DNA of 36,150 nt from an uncultured Acidobacteriia bacterium (GCA_903923395.1 CAIXXM010000048.1:1-36150); one strand, 5' to 3'; shown: positions 15,041 to 23,971, counted from the first letter of the stretch. The notes: generated by a model from the letters alone, not told the origin. Numbers and translations are program-made.

Positions 15041-16111
15041 TTGACTCGCAGGGTGTTTTTGCAAGCCGTTCAGGCCGGGTTGTTGACGGGTTCCGCGCTG
15101 CCCCCGTGGATGCCGGGGACGCTGGAGATCCATCATATTTCGACCGGGCGGGGGAGCAGCACGCTGGTCTTGTTTCCCGATGGCTCCAATCTGCTGATTG
15201 ATGCGGGCGCGCACCAGGTGACGGAGCGGTCGCGGCAATATGTCTGTGATGCGAAACCGGATGGTTCGCGGCGGCCCGGGGAGTGGATCGCGCGTTATCT
15301 CCAGCGGCGTGGGGTTCGGTATCTCGATGCTGCTCTCATCACGCATTTTCATGATGACCACATGGCGGGACTGGCCGATGTCGCCGCACAGATCCCCCTG
15401 CGGCGTTTGATTGACCGTGCCTATCCCGATTACAGCGGGCTCGAGGCGTTCGAAGAGGCGCTGGTGACGCCATACAGGGCGATGTTTCCAAAGGTGGAGA
15501 AGTTCCGCGCCGGTTCCGCTTCCCAACTGGGGACCAAAGATGTGGAGATTCGTAATCTGGCCGCGAACGGCGTTGTTTGGACCGGGAGGGGAGAAGAGAC
15601 GCGCAGTCTCTTTGCCGGACCTGCCACGGAAAATATGAAATCCGCTGCTTTGCGCCTAACGTGGGGTAAGTTCAGTTATTACACAGGCGGGGATCTTACC
15701 TGTGATACCAGTTATGGTCGGGAGCCTTGGTGTGACATAGAAACGCCGGTGGCCCGGGCTGCGGGCAAGGTGGATGTAGCCGTGGTGAATCATCATGGCT
15801 ATGTGGATTCTACTGGCCCGGAATTCCTGCGGGCGTTGCAGCCGAAGGTGGTGATTATTCCGGGGTGGGATTCGAGTCACCCTGCGGCGAATGCGTTGCG
15901 GAATCTGTTCAGCCGCGAGTTATATCCCGGCCCGCGGGAAGTCTATTCGACGGCCACCAAGCCCGAGACAAAGATCGCAATCCGGCAGTTAGCGGATCTG
16001 GCTTCGTCCGACGGGCATGTTGTTGTGCGGGTGACGGACGGTGGGGCGAAGTTTCGTGTGATTGTCACTTCGAATCAGGATGAGCGGGATCGGGTGATTC
16101 GGGTGTCTTAG
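15041..16111 (+). CDS. Tat-exported metallo-beta-lactamase-fold hydrolase
   Basis: A protein of about 356 residues. From TTG 15041 it begins [20 protein letters not shown], a good twin-arginine signal (TRRVFLQ), so the enzyme is probably exported folded. The body is a metallo-beta-lactamase fold close to the ComEC/Rec2-type hydrolase domain: LLIDAGAHQ, then the metal motif [17 protein letters not shown] (HxHxDH), YYTGGDLT, and [18 protein letters not shown]. The substrate is unknown. ATG 15026 is the alternative start; TTG gives the canonical Tat N-terminus, and TACTCT lies 5 nt before it. The frame stays open far upstream over the opposite DUF255 gene, which is a coding shadow. Confidence 0.83.
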   Translation: MTRRVFLQAVQAGLLTGSALPPWMPGTLEIHHISTGRGSSTLVLFPDGSNLLIDAGAHQVTERSRQYVCDAKPDGSRRPGEWIARYLQRRGVRYLDAALITHFHDDHMAGLADVAAQIPLRRLIDRAYPDYSGLEAFEEALVTPYRAMFPKVEKFRAGSASQLGTKDVEIRNLAANGVVWTGRGEETRSLFAGPATENMKSAALRLTWGKFSYYTGGDLTCDTSYGREPWCDIETPVARAAGKVDVAVVNHHGYVDSTGPEFLRALQPKVVIIPGWDSSHPAANALRNLFSRELYPGPREVYSTATKPETKIAIRQLADLASSDGHVVVRVTDGGAKFRVIVTSNQDERDRVIRVS

Positions 16112-16144
16112 AAAAGCGCGCTATCCTGCGGACAGAGAGAGCCG

Positions 16145-16426
16145 ATGACCGCGTTTCAAGAATGGACAGCCAGCAAAGAGGTTTCAAGCCGTGTTGACCT
16201 GCTGCGGCAAAAGTATGCGAATCATCCGCTGGTGAAGAGTATCAGCCATAAGATCGCTCCGGATTGGACCGATGACCCGGCTGTGTTCATTGAGGTTCTG
16301 CTTGCCAGCAAGGATATTTCTACCGCTCAGGTGCTGCCTGTGTCCGAAGAAATGCATCTGGATCTGCTTCGGTTTGTTCGCACAGACGAAATCGGACTCC
16401 ATTCTTATTTGAAGTTTCTGAACTGA
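16145..16426 (+). CDS. Hypothetical protein paired with a HEPN gene, 93 aa
   Basis: A 93-residue cytoplasmic protein with sequence such as FQEWTASKEVSSRVDLLRQ, then WTDDPAVFIEVLLASKDIST, and a C-terminal segment LRFVRTDEIGLHSYLKFLN. No named domain is recognised. It is followed 7 bp later by a decayed HEPN gene, and small genes in this position commonly form two-gene toxin-antitoxin-like units with HEPN proteins, so it may be the partner of that protein. The frame is intact although its partner is broken. Confidence 0.6.
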   Translation: MTAFQEWTASKEVSSRVDLLRQKYANHPLVKSISHKIAPDWTDDPAVFIEVLLASKDISTAQVLPVSEEMHLDLLRFVRTDEIGLHSYLKFLN

Positions 16427-16433
16427 GCCTGCC

Positions 16434-16922
16434 GTGATCCCTGATCTACCGGAAAAAATTCTTGACCATGCGTAGTTCCTGCTCAGGGATGCGGCCCAGA
16501 ATGAGGTGAACATCCGCCGGGCTGTCTCTGCTGCGTATTACTCTTTGTTTCACATGTTGATTCGCGATGCCGTTGCCAATTGGAGCCAATCGGATCAGCA
16601 TCCCCGCTTAGCCCGGACGTTCGAGCATCGAAGGATGCGGGACGCGTCTGTGGCGATTGTGAAGGAACTCGGGACGGCCAGCCAGTTGATTGGTTCGTCT
16701 CCCCGACCCGCGGCAGACGTGGCCTGATTAGCGGTTGCCCAGTCCTTTGTGGACCTGCAGCAAGCCAGGCACAGAGCTGATTATGATGTCGCTGAGCCAT
16801 TTGAGGCCTTGGATGCCTCAGTGTTTGTTGTGTAAACCAGGCTGGCTCATTCCAAGTGGTCACAGGTCAAGGGCGAGCCAATTGCCCACAAATACTTGTA
16901 CTCGCTGCTCTTCAAGGACAGA
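16434..16922 (+). pseudogene. HEPN-domain protein, inactivated by three in-frame stops
   Basis: From the GTG at 16434 one continuous frame encodes a recognisable HEPN protein, interrupted by TAG (16473), TGA (16725) and TAA (16833). The pieces read IPDLPEKILDHA / FLLRDAAQNEVNIRRAVSAA and YYSLFHMLIRDAV ... RLARTFEHRRMRDASVAIVK / LAVAQSFVDLQQARHRADYD / SKWSQVKGEPIAHKYLYSLL with FKDR at the end. They join in order without any frame change. HEPN proteins are typically RNases or partners of nucleotidyltransferases. Expected sense codons at the three sites (Trp/Gln, Arg, Gln) differ from the stops by single transitions. It is probably a pseudogene with an intact upstream partner. Confidence 0.72.
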
Positions 16923-17205
16923 TTGAGGGGGATTTGCGGGCAAGACGGTTGGCGGAAGAGATTGTTTGATCTCCGGGCGGCTAAGGACTGCGCTTTTCCG
17001 AGGCGGAAGAGTTTGTCTCCAATATGCCCACCGCCTATGCTGGCTTGCTTTTCCTGGAGAACTCCCAAGTTGTGCAACCTGACCCGAAGCGCTTGGAAGC
17101 CTACGTTTCCCATGCGGGACACCGATCAGGCCACTGGCCGGGCAGCTCGGAAATTACGCGGCAATGCTCGAGACTTACAGAAATCAGCGAACGCAATAGC
17201 CACGC
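16923..17205 (+). other. Intergenic stretch with possible gene remnant
   Basis: This stretch separates the decayed HEPN gene from the stop of the TonB-family gene. One plus-strand frame shows protein-like pieces interrupted by stops (EGDLRARRLAEEIV, then FSEAEEFVSNMPTAYAGLLF, then NSQVVQPDPKRLEAYVS), which may be a degraded coding sequence. No family is recognised and no promoter, terminator or repeat stands out. Confidence 0.3.
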
Positions 17206-18174
17206 CTACAGCAGTCGGAAATTCACTTCAATCGTTGCGCGGACGGCTACTGCTTCGCCACCCTTCACGCCCGGTTTGAACTTCCACTTCTGCACGGCTT
17301 CAATCGCCTTCTCGTCCAGGCCCATGCCGAGGCTTTTCACTACGCGGATGTCTTGCGCCTTGCCGGATTTATCCACCACGACAGAGAGCAGCACCGTGCC
17401 GCTGTACTTCGCCTTGCGGGCTTCCTCGGAGTACTCGGGGTCGACTTTGAACAGCACCGCAGGAGCGCTGACGCCACCGCCGACGCGGAACACGCCTCCG
17501 CCCATGCCGCCACCGGAGCCGTCACCGAATCCGCCGCCGGAGCCGTTGCCGACACCGCCGCCGCGTCCGTTGCCCATGCCCGCGCCGGAGCCACCACCGT
17601 TCGACAATTGGCCCACGTTCGCCAACGGGTTGCCGAAGTTCGGCATGTTGACGTTGGGAAGTGGCGTATCCGGAGGAGCAATGATCGTCGGGTCCATGGT
17701 GAGCTTCGCCTGACGCTCCACAATCATGGGCGGGACGAATTGCTTCAACGCCGGTTTGGGCAGCTTGCCCTTTGTCACTGGCGTGGGCGAACGGTCACCA
17801 CCGCCGCCACCGCCGGAGAGTGCTTTCGGCTTTGGCTTCAGTTCCGGCTCAAAGGGCTTCAAGTTTGGAGCCACAATCGAGACCGACTGCTTGACGGCCT
17901 GCTGCACAGTCTTGCTGGTGAACCCAAACAACAGCAGCGTAACGACCGCGATATGAATTCCGAGCGAAATGACCTGCGATTTCGGGTCCCGCTTCGTTCC
18001 CCAGATGTCCTTCACCGCAACCGGCTTCGACGTCAACACGAGTGGCGGCAGCTTCGGCGGGTTGATCAACTCCGAGATATTTTCGTAGAGAGACTTATAC
18101 CACGGAGTCTCAGAGGTATCGGGTGCCAGCAGGCGGCTGAGGTTATCGTCGGGGTTCATTTGGTTTTCAGGCAT
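17206..18174 (-). CDS. TonB-family energy transducer
   Basis: A 322-residue protein. A cytoplasmic N-terminal part (about 1-70) is followed by one transmembrane helix (SLGIHIAVVTLLLFGF, about 71-86), a proline- and glycine-rich periplasmic linker with a GGGGGG run and GNGRGGG/GGGFGDGSGGG repeats (about 120-235), and a C-terminal TonB domain (about 240-322): FKVDPEYSEEARKAKYSGTV, LSVVVDKSGKAQDIRVVKSL and AIEAVQKWKFKPG. TonB proteins pass ExbBD energy to outer-membrane receptors. No exbB or exbD gene is adjacent. The long cytoplasmic N-terminus is unusual for classical TonB but common in acidobacterial homologues. Confidence 0.88.
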   Translation of the reverse strand: MPENQMNPDDNLSRLLAPDTSETPWYKSLYENISELINPPKLPPLVLTSKPVAVKDIWGTKRDPKSQVISLGIHIAVVTLLLFGFTSKTVQQAVKQSVSIVAPNLKPFEPELKPKPKALSGGGGGGDRSPTPVTKGKLPKPALKQFVPPMIVERQAKLTMDPTIIAPPDTPLPNVNMPNFGNPLANVGQLSNGGGSGAGMGNGRGGGVGNGSGGGFGDGSGGGMGGGVFRVGGGVSAPAVLFKVDPEYSEEARKAKYSGTVLLSVVVDKSGKAQDIRVVKSLGMGLDEKAIEAVQKWKFKPGVKGGEAVAVRATIEVNFRLL

Positions 18175-18215
18175 CTGCGCTGCAACTCATTTGACGACAG
18201 ACTATGCACGCTAGT

Positions 18216-18237
18216 TTCCAAAATTCCGTTTTTGGAA
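18216..18237. repeat. Inverted repeat TTCCAAAA-n6-TTTTGGAA
   Basis: An 8-bp perfect inverted repeat about 40 bp upstream of the TonB-family start. It could be an operator or a weak hairpin. The surrounding 18175-18434 intergenic region has no other recognisable element. Confidence 0.35.
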
Positions 18238-18434
18238 TCCGGTGCTTCCGCAGCCAATCTGGTTTGGAGTTTAACACAATGGTGAGGTGTCCAGCATATC
18301 GCAAAAGGTTACCGGTTCCCCACCTGTGAAGTGCACTGCGGGTCAGTAATTTACAGCGGACGGTTCAATGCGTAGTGGTTAGTTTTGCCCTGCTCTCCAG
18401 AAAATAGAACCTCGCAGCGAATTCCTGCCGGGGA

Positions 18435-18719
18435 TCACTCGGTTTTCGCAGCTTCGACCGGTGCTGCTGGGTCCGTCGCCACGGCTTCCCCGCCGCTGGA
18501 TCCGGTCGCATTCTGTAAGACCTGCTTGAAAAGAGCGGCTTTCCGGGCATCCACCTTCGGCGGAGGGGCCTGTTCCCGGCGATAGTCATGGTCGCTGTGG
18601 CAGGTCCGGCAGCGCACTTTGGCAGGGTCATCCTGCAGCAGTGAAACCACAATGTGGTTGGTCAGCCGCTTGCACTTAATGCAGTAATCGTCAACGTCGT
18701 CGCCAAGCCGGGTCGGCAT
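18435..18719 (-). CDS. Small zinc-ribbon protein, 94 aa
   Basis: A 94-residue protein with two CxxC knuckles, Cys13/Cys16 in DDYCIKCKRLTNH and Cys37/Cys40 in KVRCRTCHSDHDYRR, forming a likely zinc ribbon. The C-terminal half is a low-complexity alanine/proline-rich tail. GGAGG precedes the ATG at good spacing. The function is unknown; RNA or protein binding is possible for such ribbons. Confidence 0.72.
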   Translation of the reverse strand: MPTRLGDDVDDYCIKCKRLTNHIVVSLLQDDPAKVRCRTCHSDHDYRREQAPPPKVDARKAALFKQVLQNATGSSGGEAVATDPAAPVEAAKTE

Positions 18720-18773
18720 GGTAGGTCCTCCAAGAGATACAGGGCCGCAATCGGGGGCCTGTATCCAATTCCT

Positions 18774-19103
18774 CTACTGCACCGGGGCGGAAAAGGCTGC
18801 ACCCGGCTGCGCTGTGGCCGGAACGTAATTTTGCTGTTCCGGAATGAGCCAGCGTGCTTCGTCAAAACCAACGTATTTACAAATCTTCAAACTTCCCGTC
18901 GGACTCTCCAGCAAATCACCGACCGAAAGTGGCAGCGCCGTGTTTCGCAATGCCGACCAGGCTGCATACTCATTCACCGCTTCGATCTCGCCTGAGGGTT
19001 CGTAATCCTTCGGCTTCACATTAGCGGCCCCGGAAACATGCGGAGCGGTGCGGAAATGCTGACGCGGCACGTCCTTCATGCGGTGGATGCGGAAGACAGG
19101 CAT
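18774..19103 (-). CDS. Hypothetical protein, 109 aa
   Basis: A 109-residue soluble protein: basic N-terminus (FRIHRMKDVPRQHFRTAPH), a YEPSGEIEAVNEYAAWSALR helix, PLSVGDLLESPTG and ICKYVGFDEARWLIPE. No named domain is recognised, but composition and codon use look coding. The ATG has no Shine-Dalgarno; TACAAT lies 9 nt upstream, suggesting a very short leader. It lies upstream of the zinc-ribbon gene on the same strand and could be co-transcribed with it. Confidence 0.68.
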   Translation of the reverse strand: MPVFRIHRMKDVPRQHFRTAPHVSGAANVKPKDYEPSGEIEAVNEYAAWSALRNTALPLSVGDLLESPTGSLKICKYVGFDEARWLIPEQQNYVPATAQPGAAFSAPVQ

Positions 19104-19177
19104 AAAAGTTCCATTGTAGTTGAATCAGTACACCGCGAACAGACTGTGGTGGAAATGGACCGGGAGACGCGCTCCCT

Positions 19178-19921
19178 TCACAGTAAACGGGCTGCATCCG
19201 CACGGCCCAGGTCAATCCAGCGGCGAACGTTGGCCTCTTTCCAAAACACAGCATCCTGCGGTGTCCCCATGAAAGCGGTGGGTTCGATCAGGGTCAATTC
19301 CAAGCCCGGCGGAATCACGGTCTTGTGCCGGAAGCGGCGCAGTGCAGAGAGGACCAGACGCACTGGCCGCGGGGCCATATCGGGCAGACAATCGACGGCG
19401 ATGATCCGCGTTGCCCCCAAGTCCATCGCCACGCGAAGGGGGCATTTTTCAAACACACCGCCATCCAGATAACGGGTGCCGTGAATCTCCACCGCCGGCA
19501 GGAAGTAGGGGATGGAGGAACTCGCCCGAAGATGTTCCGCCGTGATCTCCGGGTACTGGAAAACCGTTGTCTTGAATCGCGGGAGGGCCAGCGTCACCAT
19601 CGCGAAGGGAATCTGCGGCGTGTACTGCGCCATCAGATCGGAAGTCAGCTTCTGCAGCGGCGCGGGGTTAAACCATCCGTTCCGCAGGCCGGGGTTGGGG
19701 ACAAGGCGGAGCGAATCGCCCGTTGCCGGGTCCAGCCAGCGCCGGATCAATTCGTCAGGCGAACAGCCACCGGCAATCGGCCAGCCATTTAACGCACCGA
19801 CAGAGGTTCCCACGACGAGATCGAACTGGAACCGGTCCGCGATGACGCCAAATGCGCCCGCCTGGTAAGCACCAAACATGCCGCCCGCCGATAGTACCAG
19901 TGCTGTCTTGCCCTCACTCAT
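19178..19921 (-). CDS. Patatin-like phospholipase
   Basis: A 247-residue cytoplasmic acyl hydrolase with a Ser-Asp dyad. The oxyanion-hole loop is SAGGMFGAYQAG (11-22), the nucleophile Ser40 is in VVGTSVGALNG, and the aspartate Asp152 is in TRYLDGGVFEKCPL. It lacks a signal peptide and is short, so it belongs to the compact bacterial patatin group. The likely substrate is a phospholipid or other acyl ester. It diverges from rel across 72 bp. Confidence 0.88.
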   Translation of the reverse strand: MSEGKTALVLSAGGMFGAYQAGAFGVIADRFQFDLVVGTSVGALNGWPIAGGCSPDELIRRWLDPATGDSLRLVPNPGLRNGWFNPAPLQKLTSDLMAQYTPQIPFAMVTLALPRFKTTVFQYPEITAEHLRASSSIPYFLPAVEIHGTRYLDGGVFEKCPLRVAMDLGATRIIAVDCLPDMAPRPVRLVLSALRRFRHKTVIPPGLELTLIEPTAFMGTPQDAVFWKEANVRRWIDLGRADAARLL

Positions 19922-19980
19922 GCCGGTTCAGCCAAGCTTAACCCGGGCGGTTTCCGCTGCCGTCGAACAGGACGAACACG

Positions 19981-19986
19981 TACACT
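19981..19986 (+). promoter_or_regulatory. -10-like TACACT upstream of rel
   Basis: TACACT ends 7 nt before the GTG start of rel. The only SD-like sequence (AGGGA) sits in that gap, so either a leaderless transcript or a later start of transcription is possible. No -35 is visible. Confidence 0.3.
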
Positions 19987-19993
19987 AGGGATT

Positions 19994-22180
19994 GTGCCGA
20001 TAGTCCCCGGATCAGAACCCGCCGGCGCCGAGCAGGAACAGTTTCGCAAACTGTTGGAAACAGTGCGCGATGCCCGCCCGAAAGACGACCCGGAGCCGAT
20101 CGAGAAGGCTTTCCTCTTCGCGGAGAAGTATCACGCCGGGCAGCGGCGCAAGTCAGGCGAACCCTACCTCAGCCATCCTTTGCACGTGGCGCAGATTCTG
20201 GCGGAAATGCGCATGGACGTCACCGCCATCGTCACCGGCATCCTGCACGACATTGTGGAGGACACCCCCGTAACGGTCGGCGAGATCCAGAAATTGTTCG
20301 GCGAAACGGTGGCCCAGTGTGTGGATGGCGTCACCAAGCTGAGCAAGATTGATTTCTTTTCCGCTGAGGACCGCCAGAGCGAAAACTACCGTAAGCTGCT
20401 CCTCGCGATGGTGAAAGACATTCGCGTGATCGTCGTGAAGCTGGCGGACCGTTTGCACAACATGCGGACCCTGAGCGCCCTCGCTCCGGAAAAGCAGATG
20501 CGGATCGCGCGGGAGACCAGCGAGATTTATGCCCCGATTGCCCACCGGCTGGGCATGGGCAAGGTTCGCGGTGAGTTGGAGGATCTGTCCTTTAAGTACA
20601 TTGATCCCCCGGCCTTCCAGGAGATTTCGGCCTTGATTGATGGCCAGAAGGAAGCGAACGAAGCTCTCCTCGAAAGCATGCGGCGGAAAGTAGAAGCCGG
20701 GCTGCAGCGCGACGGCATTCCGGCACGCGTGCAGGGCCGCGTGAAGCGCGCCTACTCGGTCTATTTGAAGCTCAAACGCCAGAAGATCTCCATCGATCAG
20801 GTCTATGATCTGCTGGCCCTGCGCATCATTACGGATTCCCTGAAGAACTGCTATGGCGCGCTTGGCGTCATCCACAGCGAATGGAGTCCTGTGCCGGGCC
20901 GCATTAAAGATTTCATCGCGATGCCGCGGCCGAACCGCTACCAGTCGCTGCATACGTCGATCGTGGGTCCGGAAGGCAAGCACTTCGAAATCCAGATCCG
21001 CACCGAAGAGATGCACCGTATCGCCGAGGAAGGCATCGCGGCGCACTGGAAATATAAAGAAGGCACGAAGGGCACCAACGACGATAATCCGATTGCCTGG
21101 CTCCGCCAACTGGTGGAGTGGCAGAGCGACATGCGGGACCCCGATGAGTTCATCTCCACGCTCAAGGTGGATTTGTACCCGGAAGAGGTCTACTGCTTTA
21201 CTCCGATGGGCCGTGTGATTGTGCTGCCGCGGGGTGCCACGCCGGTGGATTTCGCGTATGCGGTCCACTCTGAAGTTGGCACCACCTGCGTGGGAGCCAA
21301 AGTCAATGGACGGATTGTGCCGCTGCGGCACACGCTCGAAAACGGCGACATCTGCGACGTTCTGACCCAACCCGGTCACCAGCCGAGCAAGGACTGGCTT
21401 TCCTTCGTCAAGACCTCCCGCGCGAAGAACAAGATCAAGCACGTGATCAATGCTTCGGAGCGCGAGCGTTCGATTGAGATCGGCGAGAAGGTTCTGGAAA
21501 AGGAGGCGCGCCGCCTGGGCGTAAGTTTGTCGCGCATTCCAGAGGCAGACCTGCAAGCTGTCGCGAATGACTACGGTCTCAGCAAGATGGAAGACCTCTA
21601 CGCGACTCTGGGCTTTGGCAAAGTCTCCGCGCGGCAGGTGTTGCAGAAGATCGCTCCGGGTCAGTTGCCGGAAGAAGCGCCGCAGCCGGTGCCGGAAACT
21701 CCCGCGCCACCCTCTTCCAAATCCGACGGGCAGGTGATCCAGGTGCGCGGTGTGGATGACGTTCTGGTGTATCTGGCGAAGTGTTGCAATCCCATTAAAG
21801 GGGATGCAATTGTCGGTTATGTTACACGCGGCAAAGGGATCTCTGTTCACTCACGGACGTGTTCCAACGTGCAAAACTTGATGTATGACGCCGACCGGAA
21901 GATAGAGGTCGAATGGGCGCGCAATGCCAGTGACTCATTCCTTGTCCGGCTGCTGGTACATACTGATGACCGGCCGGGGCTGTTGCACCAGTTAACCAGT
22001 GTTCTGTCGAATGAGAACACCAACGTCCGCAGTCTCGAAGCCAAGACGGACATTAGTTCCACCACGGATGCAGCGACAATCGAAATGACAGTGGATGTCC
22101 GTGATAAGAAGCAGTTGGAGAAACTCAGCGGCGCGATGCGGCGTATCTCCGGCGTGCGCGATGTGGAACGCCTCCACTAA
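19994..22180 (+). CDS. rel: Bifunctional (p)ppGpp synthetase/hydrolase (RelA/SpoT family)
   Basis: A 728-residue stringent-response enzyme with all domains. HD hydrolase domain (about 35-190): YHAGQRRKSGEPYLSHPLHV and ILHDIVEDTPV with His85-Asp86 and Glu89-Asp90, so the hydrolase should be active. Synthetase domain (about 245-355): GRVKRAYSVYLKLKRQ, YDLLALRIIT, RPNRYQSLHTSI and EIQIRTEEMHRIAEEGIAAH. TGS domain (about 395-460): EVYCFTPMGRVIVLPRGATP. Zinc-finger-like segment with Cys597, Cys598, His619 and Cys623, then a C-terminal ACT domain (about 646-728). It degrades and makes (p)ppGpp in response to amino-acid starvation and other stress. GTG start. The DUF971 gene follows after 11 bp. Confidence 0.95.
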   Translation: MPIVPGSEPAGAEQEQFRKLLETVRDARPKDDPEPIEKAFLFAEKYHAGQRRKSGEPYLSHPLHVAQILAEMRMDVTAIVTGILHDIVEDTPVTVGEIQKLFGETVAQCVDGVTKLSKIDFFSAEDRQSENYRKLLLAMVKDIRVIVVKLADRLHNMRTLSALAPEKQMRIARETSEIYAPIAHRLGMGKVRGELEDLSFKYIDPPAFQEISALIDGQKEANEALLESMRRKVEAGLQRDGIPARVQGRVKRAYSVYLKLKRQKISIDQVYDLLALRIITDSLKNCYGALGVIHSEWSPVPGRIKDFIAMPRPNRYQSLHTSIVGPEGKHFEIQIRTEEMHRIAEEGIAAHWKYKEGTKGTNDDNPIAWLRQLVEWQSDMRDPDEFISTLKVDLYPEEVYCFTPMGRVIVLPRGATPVDFAYAVHSEVGTTCVGAKVNGRIVPLRHTLENGDICDVLTQPGHQPSKDWLSFVKTSRAKNKIKHVINASERERSIEIGEKVLEKEARRLGVSLSRIPEADLQAVANDYGLSKMEDLYATLGFGKVSARQVLQKIAPGQLPEEAPQPVPETPAPPSSKSDGQVIQVRGVDDVLVYLAKCCNPIKGDAIVGYVTRGKGISVHSRTCSNVQNLMYDADRKIEVEWARNASDSFLVRLLVHTDDRPGLLHQLTSVLSNENTNVRSLEAKTDISSTTDAATIEMTVDVRDKKQLEKLSGAMRRISGVRDVERLH

Positions 22181-22191
22181 GTGAATAATTC

Positions 22192-22542
22192 ATGACAGCG
22201 AAAGTTATTACAGACCCCGAACATATTGCCATCTCGAAGTCCAGGGGCATTGAGATCGACTGGAAAGACGGGCATCACAGTTCTTACAACGTGGAGTATC
22301 TTCGTGATTATTGCCCCTGCGCGAACTGCACGGGCTCCCATGGGACTGAACCCCGGCCGAAGACCACGGAACAGCCGAAAAATCCGTTTCAAATGTATCA
22401 ACCGAAGATCCGCATGGAGAATATTGAACCGGTGGGCAATTATGCCATCAGAATTTTGTTCAATGACGGCCACGGATCTGGTATCTATTCTTTTGACCAC
22501 TTACGGTCGATTTGCCAGTGCGCGGAGTGCAAACCGGTATGA
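22192..22542 (+). CDS. DUF971-domain protein
   Basis: A 116-residue protein of the DUF971 (gamma-butyrobetaine hydroxylase N-terminal-like) family. It begins with a strand pattern GIEIDWKDGHHSSYNVEYLR and has two cysteine groups, Cys41/43/46 in DYCPCANCTGSHG and Cys108/110/113 in SICQCAECKPV, which probably bind one zinc ion. The function of stand-alone DUF971 proteins is uncertain; some are linked to iron-sulphur or CoA metabolism. It sits between rel and a PhoB-like regulator, and its stop overlaps the next ATG (ATGA). Confidence 0.85.
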   Translation: MTAKVITDPEHIAISKSRGIEIDWKDGHHSSYNVEYLRDYCPCANCTGSHGTEPRPKTTEQPKNPFQMYQPKIRMENIEPVGNYAIRILFNDGHGSGIYSFDHLRSICQCAECKPV

Positions 22543-23240
22543 AGAAGCAGATAGCCGTGGTGGAGGACGAAGCGGAACTTGCGTCGCTGATTGAGTACAA
22601 CCTCGCCCGCGGCGGCTTCCAGACCAAGGTCTTTAACGGCCGCACGGATACCATCCGCGAACTGGAGGCTTATGAGCCGGATCTTGTGGTGCTGGATGTG
22701 ATGCTACCCGGCAAGGACGGTTTTGAACTTTGCCGCTTGATCCGGCAATCCGACAAGCTTGCACAAATTCCGGTTCTCTTTTTGACAGCCCGGTCCGATG
22801 AAGTCGACCGTGTCCTCGGTTTGGAGATCGGCGGGGATGATTACATCACCAAGCCGTTCAGTCCCAGGGAACTGGTGGCCCGGATCAAGGCGCATCTCCG
22901 CCGGCTCGGTCCGTCGGAAGCGCAGGCATCACAGAATCTCGTTCTCGGCCCTTTTACGCTGGACCGCGCTGCCCGCCGGGTCTATCAGAATGAGAAGGAA
23001 ATTGAACTGACCAGCACGGAGTTCAAGCTGTTCGAGTTCTTTCTGGCGCATCCGGGCCATGCCTGGAGCCGCGACGCTCTGCTGCGGGAAGTTTGGGGCG
23101 AGCAGCACTTCGTGACGCCAAGAACTGTGGATGTGCATATCCGCCGACTGCGCGAGCAAATCGAGGCCGTGCCAGATGACCCGAAGTTCCTCGTTACGGT
23201 GAGAGGGTTCGGGTATCGTTTCGAAGTCCAGGTGAGTTAG
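22539..23240 (+). CDS. OmpR/PhoB-type response regulator
   Basis: A 233-residue two-component regulator. The receiver domain (1 to about 120) has acidic residues Asp10-Glu11, phosphoacceptor Asp53 in LVVLDVMLPGKDG, LTARSDE and DYITKPFSPRELVARIKA. The winged-helix DNA-binding domain (about 135-230) contains IELTSTEFKLFEFFLAHPG, RTVDVHIRRLREQIE and TVRGFGYRF. ATG 22539 overlaps the DUF971 stop by 4 nt and is preferred over the upstream GTG at 22512. No histidine kinase is in the window. Its sequence is PhoB-like, but the target genes are unknown. Confidence 0.9.
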   Translation: MKKQIAVVEDEAELASLIEYNLARGGFQTKVFNGRTDTIRELEAYEPDLVVLDVMLPGKDGFELCRLIRQSDKLAQIPVLFLTARSDEVDRVLGLEIGGDDYITKPFSPRELVARIKAHLRRLGPSEAQASQNLVLGPFTLDRAARRVYQNEKEIELTSTEFKLFEFFLAHPGHAWSRDALLREVWGEQHFVTPRTVDVHIRRLREQIEAVPDDPKFLVTVRGFGYRFEVQVS

Positions 23241-23251
23241 GAGACGAGCCG

Positions 23252-23971
23252 TTGCGACTGAGCCCGAGGGCGGAACGTCGGCGAAGGAAGAACCCGCAGC
23301 CCGACTACTCTGTTCCGGACCGCGATTCGCTTTCGGAATGCCTTTTCGCACTGCTGGAGCTTGCCCTCTTCCTTCTGGCGACCGGGTTTGTTCTCCAACA
23401 GCTAAATGCCTGGTACGTTTCCTCTCGTGGAGCCGCGGTTTTTGCAATCCATCCGGATGCAGTCGTGTGGTTCGCAGCGCCGCTCTTTCCAGGCCTCATC
23501 GGCCTATTCGTGGTGCATGACTGGTTCAAGCACTTTCTCTTCCGCGTGATTTTGCGCCGGGAAATGCCGGGCTCCTGGAAGCCAGGCACCGTTTCCACTG
23601 TATTTCCGCTGCGGTTCGTCCTGCCGGCTCTGTTTCTCACTCTTGCATTTTGCGCCTGTCTCATTCCGATACATGTGCGGTTCACATCAAGTTACGTTGC
23701 AGAGCAACGACTCTGGCCTGGCCGCGAAAGCCGCCACGAATATGGGGAGATCGCGCAAATTTCGCTGGCTCATGCGCGCGGACGCGGGGGTTGGTCCACG
23801 GAGCGCTATTTGTTTATCCAGTTCCAAGATCACTCCATTTTGACCAGCGAGTTCCTTGATGCCGCCAGCAGCCGCGAAGTATCCCGCTACCTTTCGGCGA
23901 AGACGGGCCTGGAAGTTTCGTATCCCCCGCGCGGGGAGTGGCGCTGCTGCTATGCCAGGCCTCCGAGGTGA
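23252..23971 (+). CDS. Predicted membrane protein, 239 aa
   Basis: An uncharacterised protein with an arginine-rich N-terminus (PRAERRRRKNP) and about three hydrophobic segments: LFALLELALFLLATGFVLQ, VVWFAAPLFPGLIGLFVV and RFVLPALFLTLAFCACLIPI. These are followed by a soluble C-terminal part with YGEIAQISLA and RYLFIQFQDHSILTSEFLD, reminiscent of PH-like membrane-associated domains. TTG start, with AGGAG (in TTAGGAG) about 8 nt upstream. It starts 11 bp after the response regulator and is probably co-transcribed with it, so it may be an output or accessory of that signalling unit. Confidence 0.72.
   Translation: MRLSPRAERRRRKNPQPDYSVPDRDSLSECLFALLELALFLLATGFVLQQLNAWYVSSRGAAVFAIHPDAVVWFAAPLFPGLIGLFVVHDWFKHFLFRVILRREMPGSWKPGTVSTVFPLRFVLPALFLTLAFCACLIPIHVRFTSSYVAEQRLWPGRESRHEYGEIAQISLAHARGRGGWSTERYLFIQFQDHSILTSEFLDAASSREVSRYLSAKTGLEVSYPPRGEWRCCYARPPR

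Noticed and set aside
20153-21850. A 565-codon minus-strand open frame opposite rel
   Set aside because: It is a coding shadow of the high-G+C rel gene. Composition is biased and no domain or start signal is visible.
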